Notes: generated from the letters alone by a model not told the origin. Shown: positions 22,327 to 34,939, counted from the stretch's first letter. The stretch: 64,000 nt of DNA from Tilletiaria anomala UBC 951 (GCF_000711695.1 NW_013547021.1:1-64000), one strand, 5' to 3'. Numbers and translations are program-made.

Positions 22327-24899
22327 CGCACAGACGTGAAGGGAAGTGATGAAGGACGACGTGTGGCGCGTGAAGCATGGCGAACCATGTGGCCTCTCGA
22401 CTCTCGAGGGCATGCCCATTACCGTATGTACTGTGATTCAGGCCACAACAAGCCCAAAGATGCTAGTCCAATTGCCAGACCATTTTCTGCAGGAATATGT
22501 GCAATTCTCGCCGGGCTGGCGACGGAAGGCTAGCAGGGCCGGCAAAGTTTGTCCCAGGCGGTCCTGGGGGCCATCCATAGGCCAGACAGAGCCGGCCAGA
22601 GCAGGTCATGCCGCCATATCCTGTCAAGTGCCAAAGAAACTTAAAAGCCCCGGTACACATGTATCCTAATCTTGTCAAAAACCACTAGACCAGAAGCGTC
22701 GTGGGTAAGCTGAGCACTACCGAACTGATTTCACAGGCTCGCCTTTTCGACCAGACCAGATGACATGTACCCATGTGACATGTGACCCATGACAATGGGA
22801 TTGACGAATGGAGATGGATGGGTCTTCGATAGCTCCGGCGCTAAAGCCACCATCTCTACCTTTTTCCACATGCCGCACACCAGCACTCTCCTGTCGGCGA
22901 ATACTTATGTATGTATTTCTTACAGAACATATGAATCAGGAACGGACCATTCCATGTTGCGCAAACCGCGTTGCTCCTGCCTCCCCTTACATAGTCAAAT
23001 GTACGTAGGTACGTATCTATTTATTAACCCTACGACGATAGGACCCGACGAACGACCTGAGTCCATACGAGTGTGGCGTCTACTACATATAGTCGACATA
23101 GGATTGCTGAGTTTTAGCCCAACTCCAGGGATTCAGCCTGCATTATGGGCAACACTTCGCTCAAATCCCCGAGCCTTACAGGTGCATTGGCATTCTAATC
23201 CAGACCACTTTACACGCTACCACATGACTACCCCAGTACTGCATGTGCTTGCATTCACGAGTTACGTGTGTGTGCAGCCCTTCACAGGCCCAGTAGTGGG
23301 AATTACTTGACCGTAGACTCTGAGCAGCGGTGGCCTGATGAGGCAAGTTCGGAAACACACATTGACGCATGGCCATTCATCTCACGCATCACGGTTTAGA
23401 CTTTCTTCCAGAACTGAACCCAAAGCAGGCCATACCAAGAACATCGTGGGCATTTGAAAAGACCTGACGGTCTGCATGTCATACTTTCTTTTTTGTCCGG
23501 CTGCCGGGGTACCGCGCGTCCGCCTGAAGAGTGAATCCTTTTGAACCTGGGCTCTGTTGGGATAATGCAGCACTCTGCAGCCTCAACTTGACAACTGGGC
23601 CCAGCTGGATGCTGTCGCTGTGAAAATGTTGGACTTTGGAACGCTGATCAGCACAGGAGAGTCCAAACTTGAACTGGAAACTCATACCATACAGCAAACA
23701 CAGTTCTTCGGTTCTCGCGCTCATTGAGTTATTGCGCGAAGGCACGTGACCGCAACTCAACGGGTCAGCAAGAGCTGGTCGTACATAATTACACTTGCCA
23801 CAGGGAGTCAAGGAATCAGTACAGGCTGTCCCTATCTCCGAGATTTGAAATATGGTAACTGACGGTGCTACTTTGTACCCGCTAAGCATGGCGTCATTAT
23901 CTTTGAGGCTGACAATATGACATGCGATGGCGCTATCCACTTGTGCCCAGAAGCTGGGGCCCGCCTCCTGGTTCTTGTGGGTGGCCTTCCCGCCATTCGC
24001 TGAAAGATGGAAAACATGTTTATATCAGCACCGTTGTATGGTGATCAAAGTCACCCGCGTCACCAGCACTCGCTCAGACTACATCGCGAATAAGTAATAA
24101 GGGACCGTAATGTTGGTCGGACAATCGATGTGACGAGGTTACAGTAGATTTTCGTTCATTTCAAGAGACTAGAAGGTCAAGCGAGGATGCAAGGTCCCCC
24201 GCACGCCCGAAAAAAAACTCAACTCGGCATGAATTCGAGGTGACCGATGTATGGAAGGGTCAAAGTGAAAGAACGGATACTCAGAATGAAGGTGGGAAGA
24301 ATTTTGGGATGGCGGAAGAATGATTGTTCTATGGTGCAGCTATGCGGAGCGGGTATGTGTTCTCTGCACCTACAGTGAGCAGCGAGTGGGAGGGCGGTGA
24401 AGGTTGCGGAATGTCAGAAACGAGCGAGGTCAAGTTGGGCAGGTTTGGGACAACGGCGTACTGATCAAGAGGGAACCAAAACACACCAGCAGAAAGCGAA
24501 GGAGACGGCTGATCGAACAACACCAAAATGAGAAGTGTGGCGAACGTGTATGTGGAGTGGAGACATTGCGAAATTAGGGCACCCGTGATCTAGACTGACT
24601 GTAGCAAATTTGGACACAAATCGCGAGCGGACCGACCGGGCAAATACCGGAGCTGAGTAGAGTATAATCGAACATATAGATTCCGTTGAAGCCCTGGTTG
24701 AGTATGGCCGGGTATATTAAAATTGGGAACGGTCCAATTGCAGCCGAGTGTGGACGTGGAAAAGTGAAAGGTGTTGCTAAGGGAGCAGTAGCGCCACAGA
24801 CCATGTACCAGCGACATGATTCTCCATTAAATGTGGACCCTTGACTGCGCTTCAGCGCATCGCAATTTGCAGTACAATACGCTCCACGAGCATCAGGTG
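22327..24899. other. Gene-free or decayed stretch, 2.6 kb
   Basis: No gene can be supported. The best open frame is on the minus strand at about 23990-23479: an acceptor-like CTTTCAG near 24002 leads into NGGKATHKNQEAGPSFW and about 155 further residues with nine cysteines, for example GTACTDSLTPCGKC. A second minus-strand frame of 113 residues starts at 24912, just below the RCY1 stop. Neither has a recognisable domain, signal peptide or phased partner exons. They may be remnants or chance frames. Confidence 0.35.
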
Positions 24900-27800
24900 C
24901 TACGAAACGATGCAATCTTCGCGCACCTTGAAGCCATAGAGCTCCTTGTCAATCACACTCTCAATGCTCTTAAAGTCGCAGCGAGCCTTTGTATGAAGGA
25001 GTGTTAGTACTTATCGCGCTGATCCTTCACCTTGGATTCTGTCGCCTGCATGCTCACATGTAAAAATTCATACAAATCCTCTGGACTCAGCGTCCCGCTG
25101 AACATGTTCGCATCTCGAATGATCGTACCGAGCTCCTTGCCGCCGCTTTCCTTGCTGCAATCGATAATATAGATGTTGCCGAGCATCTTAAGGCCGTCAA
25201 ATAGGACCACAACGCTGGGCTGCTTGAGGCTCGCGATGAATGCGTGATACGCATTAATGTCGGCTATCACCTTGAACCCACCTTCCAGGCTGATAATTTG
25301 CCGCTTGAGGTGCTTGGCGATGATCCTGAGCCAGTAAAAGCACCATGAACGCGAAACATTAGCGCAAGCCTTCTCAATAACCGATGTCCTGAGCTTCAAC
25401 TCACGAATATAGGCGCAGGCCTACCTCCTGATAGAACACTTCTAGGACGTTCTTATCCGTGCTCCCTGCTAGCATCTTGCAATGCGTCCGCAAACACCGC
25501 ACACACTCGGCGCACGCTCTCGTCGGACTGCCCAGATCCATGTCCGAGCCAGGCAGCGGATAGTAGTCGCGAGGATTCTGCATCGTCGTGATAATGTGTT
25601 CCACCTGTCCCATCAGCAGATCGACGCCGGCATTCAAGCCCGAGGCAACATTTTCATCCAGTGCTGCCTCGAAGCGCTTCTTCTCGCGTACGACCGGATT
25701 TAAGAAATCCGTCCGGTCAATGTGGCGGGAAAGCTCTTGGTCATAATAGACCTGCACCATCTGCTGGATCGTGTCACCGACATGCGTCAGCTCAAAGAAG
25801 TGCACAAGCGGCGCGACGTGTGTTTCGGGGTCTTGCTCGTGTTCGGCTGGCTTCCACTCTTCGATCTGCTTCTTCGCCTCTTGGAAGCCGGAGACGACGT
25901 GATGCTCGCCGAGGTACTGGAAGACGGACATGGAAATGTCATCAATTTCTTGTTTGACGCGGTGACCAAACTCGTCTGGATAATTGGCGAACGTCTCTAT
26001 CCGCCGTAGGCAATCCCTGTTGATCTGGATCAGTTGCAGTGCCGTGTCCAGGGACAAAAGAAGCTGCATACGCGCGAATCGAGCCTTGCTTCCTCCACCT
26101 GGCTGGGGCGTTCCGACTCGTGATCCTCGATCGGAGCCGATGGTTGAGCTTCGCTTGCTGTAAGGCTCTAGCTTCGAAGGTGCTGTCGCCACCTTCCAAC
26201 CATCACCTGAAACGTCAAACGCCGACGGACATTTCTCGTCCAGTCCATCCGCCTCCTCTTTGCCATTTGTCGTCATCGGCACACCATCGGCAGAGAAGGC
26301 CACATAGCCCTTTTCGCTGAGGCCGCTCCCGCTGACCCAATCTGTTTGGTGAGGGTTCGGCGTTGACGGCTGCGAGTCTGCAAGTGGCGTTCCTGTTCCT
26401 TTTGCAGAAGCACTGCCAGACTGCCAGCGCATTGGATTGAGCTGTGCAAGGCCTGTCCCTGCGCTCCTTATAGCTGCGCCGCCGACGTAGACTGCCGCTC
26501 TCGGAACGACAACGACCGGTGCGAGCAAAACGTCTTTGAAGCCCGTCAGGAAGTTGCGCTTGACAGCAGCGGGGTTATGTGAAGCCAGAAATGCGGCGTC
26601 GACTTGCGTTGCAACAGCCTCATTCTTCACGCTACATGTCCACGATTCGCATACTTCTGACATTTGGCTCTTGACCCACTGCCGCTCTTGCCTGAGGTAC
26701 TCGTCCATATTCGGTTCCCAAACGCGATAGACGACGTCTTCGCAGCGATCTTTGCTAAGTTGTGGACTCGTAGGCTGCACTTCTTGCAGCGCGTCCGCCA
26801 GTCGCAAAGCTTGTGCAAAAGTTGCAGCACATGCCCGTACGTAAGTATGAACCGAATTCGATTTTGCTTGATCCAGCAATGGGGCGACGTAATCCGCGAT
26901 CTGCACGTCACAACTCCGTCAGACGAGATCCATGCAGAACGAAATGATTGTACTCACCACCTCGCCTGCTACCCTGTCCGCAAAAGCAAGTACGACATCC
27001 TGCTCGGGCGGAAACACTCTAGCAATGAGAGACCCATCCGTGCGCACCGTCTCCAGCACGTCGCTCATGAATCGATCCATGGGCGTAAAATCGAGTCTGA
27101 CATTCGGACCTTGGCCGACAAAGTTGTCTGATGGATTGTAGTTCATTCTCCCTTCGAATATGTCCCGCTTCTCAAGGAAAACCTGAGCAGCACTGATACT
27201 GATGTTTTCAAGGGGTGTCGATCGCGAACCTATACCCGCTCTCGGCGGCGAGCCGGAGATGACAAACATGTTACCTTCCGCTGAATGCGGTGCAGAGCCA
27301 TCCAGGCGCGCTTCTAAGTCTAAAAACTGCTCGCCTGGGTTCCCAGCTTCGAGCGCTTGGCCGAGCTGCCAGATGGCACCAGCGTGCTGCTTCATGTCCT
27401 TCTCTGCACGCTCAACGGCACGCTTGGTGTGCTCTGCGCCGGAAAGCTTCCCTGCACGTACAGCATCTGCTCTTCGCGCCTCGGCACCTTCGAATGCGGG
27501 CAGCAGGATACCGTGGAGGTACGAGGCGGCGTCTGTGAGCTTCGGCCACAATTTGTCGGCTATTGGCAGCGATGTCCCCAGGCATGGTGCCGAGACAAAC
27601 CGTAGGATGTTCCCAAGCAGTGCAGGTTGAGAAGTTAGTCCCATGACTGCTTCTGTGAAAAGTAAAGAATGGGTAGGAGAAGTATTGGACAGGAAAGAGA
27701 CGATGTATGGCCGCATTTGCTTGACTCGGGCGCGAAACATGCGATAAGAGCGGCTTTCCAAGAATTGCGGAAGTTGAGACTCGGCGTTGAAAGAGAACAC

Positions 27801-28694
27801 TGCTCTATTTGCGGGCGCCGTCTTCGGTTGAGAGCTGAATTTTGAATTTGGATTCGGTGTGAGCGGAGTGAAAGAGGGGACAAGCCGGGCGCTTCCAGGC
27901 GGATGAGCTAGTGTCTGAATATGCCCATTTTGCCCCGCTATTGAAACGCTGGAAAATCGGTTTGCCAACGAACTGCCACTACCCCCGCCGAAAGACTTTC
28001 CCATCGCACGGGAGGGGGTGTTCGCAGGCAAGAATTCACTAAAGGAGTCGTTGCCGGCAGCGTTGCCGACAGCTGCGGTGAAATCTCCAAAGTCATCGTC
28101 CGACGACGCCACTTGCACGCAAGCATACAGCGGCGTCTTCAAGCCTGAGGATTTTGCTTCGTTTTGCGGAATGTTAACCCCCTCCGTGTAAGCAGCTTCT
28201 TGTTCAGCTTGCACGTTTGCATGTTGCTCCCTCGCTTCTTCCGCCTGTGCTTCAGAAATCTCAAGTGGGTCTCGAAGTCCATCAACATGGTGCCAGTCCA
28301 ATGCTTCTTGCCTCTCTTTCCACACACTCTCATCGGCTGCAACCCGACAAAAATTTCTACTCGCAGCTGCGCAGCTGACTAGCGTTGGAAGGGTGACGAA
28401 GGAGAGGATACGATGCGCAACGTTCGATGGTAGCCTGCCTACCGGGTAGGCATCGTTGATCAATGTCGTCGTACCTCTCTCGGCGCCCCTTCCATTTGAA
28501 GATCCTGGCTCATCATAGCGGCTGCTTGAATTTACCGAGCCAGGAGAGCCTAGATTCGCAAAGCCGAGGCTGCCAGACGATGCTGGGGCGTAGGAGCTGC
28601 GGCTTGCGGTGACGCTCGAGATGGCGCTGTTGAGCGAGAACCGCTTGTTCCCGCCCGGCGCCTTGACAGGCTCGAGGGGGGCCCATTTGTCCAT
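24900..28694 (-). CDS. RCY1: Recyclin-1 (F-box and Sec10-like exocyst-related protein)
   Basis: Exons 28694-26958, 26900-25405, 25325-25058 and 24986-24900 give 1195 residues. Rcy1/Pof6 is an F-box protein in endosome recycling and polarised membrane traffic, working with Skp1. Residues about 80-130 form the F-box (PVGRLPSNVAHRILSFVTLP). From about residue 310 onward the protein follows the Sec10/recyclin helical pattern, including QLLLSLDTALQLIQINRDC, FFELTHVGDTIQQM, the DFLNPVVREKKRFE segment and RLYSIIAKHLKRQIISLEGG. The last exon (ELYGFKVREDCIVS) is found by a textbook intron: GTGAGC donor, TACTAAC branch site, AAAG acceptor. Without it the frame would run into a stop 17 codons after the donor. 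A Ser/Gly-rich linker separates the F-box from the Sec10-like region. The gene diverges from the unknown gene at 29089. Confidence 0.93.
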
Positions 28695-29088
28695 CCCTCA
28701 GCGCTGCTCTGTCCCGTCCGCTCGGGCCACCAAGGCCGTTGCTTTGTCGCGTGAGCGGTCGCTGCAAGCACCTTGCGTTTGCCGAAAGGCTGTGATGCTT
28801 ACACTTCACGCTCTTAACCTCGTGATCGTCGTCCTCAACCTAAGGTGCATATTCGATGGCGGAACTCATCAGTACCCAGACATGCGAATCACGTGACCTT
28901 GAATCGCACCGGCGTACGTGCCGCACCAGCATTATCCAGATCGCGTCTGGTCAGACCGATAATCACGCGTCTGGCAGGTAGGAGCTGCTCTGCGCTTCTT
29001 GATAGGCATCTAGACGTGGCCTCACTGATGCTTACTCCAGAATGATGTGATAGTCTCTACGCGTGGCTACCAGGTCAGGCGCTCCGCA
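28695..29088. promoter_or_regulatory. Bidirectional promoter region
   Basis: About 390 bases separate the start codons of RCY1 (minus) and an unrecognised gene (plus). Both promoters must share this interval. No single element can be assigned. Confidence 0.5.
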
Positions 29089-30795
29089 ATGGCAAGCCGC
29101 AGTGTACCGGGGTCGCGATTGCACTACCGCTTGACTGCCGGGGCGCTGCCAGCCAGCCAGGATCTCTGGCGTGGGATGAGCGACATTGACGAAACGGAGG
29201 TCGTACAGATTGATAAGTCCCTGCCATCCGTTTTCGAGAGACAACAGGCTGGTTCTTCGTCGGGACACTCGCGGACATCGAATGCGCGTTTGAAACGCCC
29301 GCATTCGTCCACTTCAGGATTGGCTACATCACCCCGGCAGAGGCTAGCAGATAAACGCCGCTCGCTCGCTGCATCGCTGTTCTCTTCTGATGAGGAAGAC
29401 AAGCAGCTAAGAGTGCGGTCTCCGCGCCAAGCCCAAGGAGTCGCTGCGCTCAAGGGCAAGGCGAAAACACCTGCCAGGACCCCAATATCTGGCACGCGAG
29501 ACATGCGCAAGGCAATGTTTGCCAATTTCGTTGACGACAGCGATGGAGAGAAGAGTGATGGCTCGAGCGGCAGCGCGGATGATCTGATTGCAGCTATGCC
29601 GACTCCGGCACCCTTCCAACCGGCCTCATATACTCAACTTGCAGGCGCCACTGAACGCATTGCACTAGCAAACGGTGCCCTGCAATCCACATCCCACTTC
29701 AGACCTGCACTTCACGAGCTGCTGTCTGCGCACAACGGAAGCCACAATACACCCATGGCTGGAGCAAGGGAAAGTGACGCGACAAGCACCGGCAAGAAGA
29801 GCGCAGCTGGAAACAGCTCACTGCTCGACGCATTGGACCACATTCTCGATGGAGGCGAACCGTCTCGCGGAGCGAATGACATGCCCACTCTCAGCCCTTC
29901 CGCTAAAGGCAAGGCTCGCGCTCATGATGCACCACCGAAGAGGAAAAGTAAGACGGCGCAAGAGAGGAAATATCACGCTTTGCGAAACAACACAACTTTG
30001 ACCCAGATTGGTCTGGTGGTCTCAGAGGGAAAGGGGAAAGGGAAAGGGAAAGGAAACGCAAGGGAAAAGGAAATAGAGAGAGGGACAGGTTCTAGCATAC
30101 GTGGAAGGCCTGCAGCTGCCATCGACATCATATCTGATGGGGATGATGATCAGCCACGGGCTGGCCCAAGTCGCCCACACGCAGCAGTGAAGAACATGCA
30201 GCAATGCAACCAATTTGACGACACGAGAGATCTGCTGGACGACATTGACTTTGACGATGTCGAACTCACACAAGAGATCAGGCAAGAAGCGCACATGCTA
30301 CCGGATCCTTCCGGACCGTCTCCGCCTGTTGGCCTGGAGGACAATCAACTCATCAGATGGTTCGCTAGTCGATCGTGTCCGGGCAATGTCGCCAAGAAGC
30401 TCAACGACGTGTCGCTCTCGAAGAACCGCAAAAAGATTTATAACGAGCTATTTGTCAAGAACGGCGACGCGTCATCTTCTCCGTTGGAGCACCCCAAGAC
30501 GTGGTTCACGAAGAACATGCCTGGCTTGGCCACGGCAGGGTCGAGAAGCAGGGCCAAGAGAGCACCCGCAAAGGCGCCGGCGAGGGTGTCGGGGAGTCAG
30601 CATTGTGGGATACAAGCGGCGCGGGGCGGTGGAACTGGCGGGTATCCAGGCCGGAAGAGGTCATATAATTGGCGGAAGAAAGCTGGGGGAAGTGCGATTC
30701 GGCCAGCCGGCCGCAGCGAGGTCAAGGCTGGGAATAGGAGGAAGTGGAATGGCTACACACGAAAACGGGATGGGCCCAAAGCAGAGATAAAATGA
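29089..30795 (+). CDS. Unrecognised basic, low-complexity nuclear-type protein
   Basis: One uninterrupted frame of 568 residues from the ATG at 29089. An in-frame ATG at 29176 (MSDIDETEVVQIDK) also has good context and may be the true start. The protein is Ser, Lys, Arg and Asp-rich: SP-containing basic clusters (SPRQRLADKRRS), acidic patches (DDIDFDDVELTQE), and a GKGKGKGKG run made by a GGGAAA-type repeat at 30027-30056. Two segments look more ordered: RKYHALRNNTTLTQIGLVV around residue 315 and a C-terminal block with LIRWFASRSCPGNVAKKLND and KTWFTKNMPG. The last 90 residues are Gly/Arg/Lys-rich. Nuclear location and nucleic-acid binding are inferred from composition only. I do not recognise the family. 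Confidence 0.7.
   Translation: MASRSVPGSRLHYRLTAGALPASQDLWRGMSDIDETEVVQIDKSLPSVFERQQAGSSSGHSRTSNARLKRPHSSTSGLATSPRQRLADKRRSLAASLFSSDEEDKQLRVRSPRQAQGVAALKGKAKTPARTPISGTRDMRKAMFANFVDDSDGEKSDGSSGSADDLIAAMPTPAPFQPASYTQLAGATERIALANGALQSTSHFRPALHELLSAHNGSHNTPMAGARESDATSTGKKSAAGNSSLLDALDHILDGGEPSRGANDMPTLSPSAKGKARAHDAPPKRKSKTAQERKYHALRNNTTLTQIGLVVSEGKGKGKGKGNAREKEIERGTGSSIRGRPAAAIDIISDGDDDQPRAGPSRPHAAVKNMQQCNQFDDTRDLLDDIDFDDVELTQEIRQEAHMLPDPSGPSPPVGLEDNQLIRWFASRSCPGNVAKKLNDVSLSKNRKKIYNELFVKNGDASSSPLEHPKTWFTKNMPGLATAGSRSRAKRAPAKAPARVSGSQHCGIQAARGGGTGGYPGRKRSYNWRKKAGGSAIRPAGRSEVKAGNRRKWNGYTRKRDGPKAEIK
30027..30056. repeat. GGGAAA-type repeat inside a coding frame
   Basis: Four imperfect hexamer units (GGGAAA/GGGGAAA) encode alternating Gly-Lys in the unrecognised protein. 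Length variation in steps of six bases would keep the frame. Confidence 0.8.
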
Positions 30796-30915
30796 AAAAG
30801 CACACACTCTACTTTGCGTCACGATTGTATGCACTGCATGTTGCTCTGCTGCTTTCGTGCTACATTGAGTGAATGAGTGGGCTGCATCTGATACCCGAAT
30901 ACTTTTGATGAGATA

Positions 30916-30948
30916 CTGCTGCTGCTGCTATTGTTATTGTTGTTGTTA
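30916..30948. repeat. Trinucleotide-like repeat between convergent genes
   Basis: CTG units followed by TTG/TTA units lie in the 183 bases between two convergent stop codons, so in 3' UTR sequence. No function is evident. Confidence 0.75.
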
Positions 30949-30978
30949 ATGACTTCTTGATTTACCTTCACAAATAAA

Positions 30979-33900
30979 TCAATCCTCTGTGGGGTCTCCG
31001 TAAACAAAAATGCCAGAGCGCGTCTTTCTCGCCTCCGCCTCGGCATCAGCGAAAGCGGTGATCATGTTCGGTTGCGACTTGGCGTAAGGCACGCTGCGGT
31101 CGACGAGCGCCCAGCCCTCGCGGACGAGGTCCATGTTCATGCAGGATGCAGGGTTGCCGACATTGGGGTCCGCAGGGTCGTAGAGCGTCAAGTGTAAACG
31201 AGGTACTCCGCCGTTGGACATGGTCGCAGCCTCGCGCATCTCGATGTTGGCGATCAGCTTGCGTCCCTCAGCGGCTTCGCGGAAACGGTCCAGCGCATCA
31301 AGGGCGTATTCGGTGCTCTTGCCTTCGTACAACTTGACGAAGCTGAGCCGTGCTTCCTGCGCTTGTGGAGACAGCCTGCCTTTGCCGAAGCGGGTAATGT
31401 CGAGCGGACGCATGTCTTTCCAGCTGACCTCCTCCATGTTGCCATAGTCGATGTACACGATGCTCGCCGTCTTGGTGGACGGGTGCGAGCGGCGGATCTG
31501 AGCGCGGTACCAGCAGCCATCAGCGCTGAACTTGGCGCTGACAAGATCGCCAGAGCGCGGTGCGAAGCCGATCGGTGCTGATGGCGGCGCAGACCGATGC
31601 GCGAGCGCAAGGTCGTTCATGAGCGTTTCCAGCTGGGAGATCTTGTCGTCAAGGACCTGGACGGCAAAGCCGAAGGGAACGTCGGAACCATTACCACGCA
31701 CATCTGAGATGATGACGTCGACATACTCCTTCCGAGCTGGCGCAGCGTGCGCGGAGCCCAAATCATTCTGGACGCTGCTGCTCGCTGCTGGCGCTTCGGC
31801 TTCGTTGACCGCTTCGACAAAGTCGTGCCACATGCCCTTCTTTTGCGATTTGGCTTGGGTCTCTGCTGCCATCAGCTGAGCGCCAAAGCTGACGTTCTCA
31901 GCACTGTACGCATGCACCTCCGCAAGCCCATTCTCGACGAGGCCAACTGCGATGTTCTCGGTCCGGTTTACAAAAACGGCGCCGATGAAGCCTCCGACCT
32001 TGTCGGTGCCATAAACCTCGATGTCCACGTCTCGCTGCAAAAGCCTTTCGGTGCTGTACGCAAGGCCCTCTCGCGAGAACGGCTCGTCCTTCTCATTCGC
32101 GTTGCGACCAGTTCTCGGCGCTTTAATGCCAGCAAGGACGAGGGTGATCTTGACGTTCTCGCGCGGGACGAAGAGCTTGAGTCTGCTCGCGCCTGCGACA
32201 AAGTCGACGATAGCCGCGACTTTACCGGAACGCTTGAGGCAAGGCAAGTAGCTGTTCGCTTTGCCTGCGTTCTCCGAGCAGTCCGGGACGCGCACGAGTG
32301 GGTTCTCCTTGCCGCTGTGCACACCCTTCTGCTCGCTGATCGCGGCAGCCTCGGCGTTGATGAGCTTGTCGAACTCGGACGAGCGGTCCTCATCATCCTT
32401 GCGGTGCCGCTGGACTGTCGCGAGGCCGCGGGAGATAAGCTGCTCGTTGATGCTGCCGGGTTCTTTGCTGCTCTGCCCACCGCCTGCGCGGATCGCCTGG
32501 ATGGTCGCGCAGTGCTTCTCCTCAAATTCACCCTCCTTTGGCTTGACGTAGTCGACATGCACGCGAACATGCTTGCCGATGAGCTTCTTGCGCAGGAACT
32601 CGCGCGCCTCCTGGCCGTAGCCTGCAAGGTTAGCTTCGCGCGGCGCCGGCTGACGCACGGACGAGAGAAATATGCGCTGCTCGGCGCCTCCGCTGAGCGG
32701 TTTGATGATGAACGACTCGGGTGTGACGATGCGAGAGACGACGCCTTCGAACTGCTTGCCTGGCACCCGGGCACCCAACGCTGCATGCCCGTTCGCTCCG
32801 TTGGTCTGGCTGGAGCCCGTCGCCGCAGCGGCAGGCGGGGTCCAGTTGGACCAGATACCCGCGCGCTTCTCCTTGGCGCCACGCTCAGCGGCGCGGTATT
32901 TCTCCATCACTCCTGGGAAAGCAGAGTTGACGAAGCCTGCGTGCCAGTCGACAAGCTTCGCGAGGCCATGGGACAGTAGGAATTGCGCAATGTCACCTGC
33001 AGGGTGCTGTACCGAGCCGATCACGTAGCTTGTCGTCAGAGGTGCCGGGTTGCCAGAGAGGAGCGTACCGGGAGCAGCGCTGCTAGTCTGCGGCAGGGAG
33101 AGCAGGTGGACCTTGACGTTACGCTGGAGGAGTCTGCTCTCGACAAAGAAGAGCGACTCTGGTCCGAACGGCTCTCCGCCGGCACTGCTGCCGCGATCCG
33201 CTGCGCCGTTCACCCTTGGCGCCTTGACGCCAGCCAAGCTAAGATTGATGACTTGGTGGTTGCGCGAAGTAAGGAGGAGACGGACGCGAAGCATGCTTCC
33301 ATCTTTGACCGACTCGACGATCCCGTCAATCGGGACACCCTTCCACTCGTTCAAGAAGGCGACCGAATCCTCCGGCATGGTATGTGACACCTTCCACAGG
33401 CTGTCGGGACCCCAGAGCCCTCTTCCTTCTTCCTGCGCTTCGTTCTGCACGCTGCGCTGCACAGCCTTCCAGCCGCCATCCTCGTCCTCCTCAGAGGTCG
33501 GAAGCGAAGGGTTGTTGCGGCGCGAGTTTGAGTCGTGCACTTTTGCCCAGCCGGCGCGCAGAATCTCGTGGGAGACGTTCATATCCGGCAGACCGGGACC
33601 GCGAGGTGGTAGGAAGGCATGCGCATACTCTCTCGACCCACCGCCTGGGACGGGCACGGTGTACTCGACCCGGTAGCGGACCTCTTTGCCGACAGTCAAG
33701 AGTCTCAAAAAGTCTCTGGATGAAAATGCTTGAGGCTTGGTTTCGCCCATCAAAGGAGAGAAGCATGTCAGATGAACCAAACCCTTGACGATGCATGCCT
33801 ATGTAAAAAACCCATGCCACTCGTCCAACCCACCTCGTCGTCCCGTTCTCTGCTACCCAACCTCGGCGCAGCAATGCCCGCGACATGAATGGTCTTCTGC

Positions 33901-34037
33901 GCTGAGGGGTTCGTCGAGCCTTTGGGTCTCAGAACAAGCGTGTCGCCGCTGAGGATACTGCGCACGATGCCGCTTTGGAGTGGTTGTTGCTGCTGCTGCT
34001 GAGCAAGCGCTAGGGCTGGTGTTGCGGAAAAAGTCAT
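30979..34037 (-). CDS. SND1: Tudor-SN (staphylococcal nuclease-like and Tudor domains)
   Basis: Exons 34037-33834 and 33735-30979 give 986 residues. Tudor-SN is an RNA-binding protein of RNA-processing and stress-granule complexes. Four staphylococcal-nuclease-like repeats are visible, each with a 'SGDT.V' or 'V..GD' start and a FSSRDFLRLLTVGKEV-type or REFLRKKLIGKHVRV-type helix. The Tudor domain lies near residues 788-850 (GDLVSAKFSADGCWYRAQI, IDYGNMEEVSW), embedded in a fifth split SN fold that ends ARKTRSGIFVYGDP. The start is the ATG before TFSATPALALA and a short polyglutamine tract. The 98-base intron uses the in-phase acceptor ACCAAG at 33736, restoring continuity between RERDDE and PQAFSSRDF. 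It is convergent with the unknown gene; their stops are about 180 bases apart. Confidence 0.94.
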
Positions 34038-34939
34038 GTTGGCGTAAGAGAAATGCGACGTGCTGCCTGTGATCCCCTGTTTTCCCCGTTTCCTGTTGGA
34101 CAAAAGTGTTCGAATGCCAGGCGGATGCTCGGTTATGATACCGCAATTGATCGACCGGGTTGCTCAGTGCTGTTTAGACCAGATTGAGGCGATTCACGTG
34201 CTTGGAAGTATAAGAATGAGAAGTGATGTGGAAGAGAAGAACAACCTTGGACTATGGCGTTGTGGAGAGTCCCACTGTCCCCAGCGTATCAATGTGGGGG
34301 AACATAAAGAGAAACAAAATCCACCCATCATCAGCCAGCGCCCAACGCTTGACGTTCCCCTCTCACCACGTGTGCAGGTTTACATCGGCGTAAACCCAGG
34401 TCCCACAGCAAGGCTCAGCCTGCCGCTCACGTTACCGTCCTAAGTTCTCGCCGCGAGCAGCCGAGCTTCCAGCGTTCAGCGGCCGAGCGGGGGCGAGGGG
34501 CCTGGGAAGCGCAAGGTGAAACCGGTCACACGACCGCGTCGTCACCAGCACGACGGCCGGACGCACAGAGCAGAAGCAGAGCCTTCCACCACACGTCCCA
34601 GCATTGCTGTTAGATGGAAACTTTCAGATTCTAGTGGTACGTACAGGAAAGGGTGACAAGAGCGTACGATACAACAGTGACGTTTGTGTGCGTGTGTCTG
34701 TGTGCGTCGGGTCGTGAATGTATGTGAGAAAGGCGAGCGCATCACCTCTGCTCTCGTGGTGCATTCCTGAGTGAATGCTGGACTGCGGTAAGAGAAGCGA
34801 CGCAGCCCCCGAGCGGCGAAAGAGACAAGCTTTACAGCTGTGCTAAGAGGGGTTCTTGGCGAGTCCCAAGCTTCTAGCAAACGCTTGTGAACCTTCAAGG
34901 CAGGAATACGGCAGTCTCTTTCCCTCGGCCTCCTTTAAC
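34038..34939. other. Intergenic, 0.9 kb
   Basis: This lies between the Tudor-SN start and the RAD6 stop, both on the minus strand, and should hold the Tudor-SN promoter. A 118-codon minus-strand frame here runs through the likely RAD6 3' UTR and shows no family features. Confidence 0.5.

Noticed and set aside
22789-23310. 173-codon plus-strand frame
   Set aside because: It has no domain, signal peptide or splice partners, and its composition is unlike that of the real genes nearby.
24574-24912. 113-codon minus-strand frame with several cysteines, just after RCY1
   Set aside because: It begins only 10 bases from the RCY1 stop, probably inside the same transcript's 3' UTR, and has no signal peptide or recognised domain.
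31747-32979. 410-codon plus-strand open frame opposite Tudor-SN
   Set aside because: Same reason: the opposite strand encodes a well-supported conserved protein, and this frame has no family features.
34542-34898. 118-codon minus-strand frame below RAD6
   Set aside because: It lies in the likely RAD6 3' UTR, has a composition typical of non-coding sequence and no family likeness.
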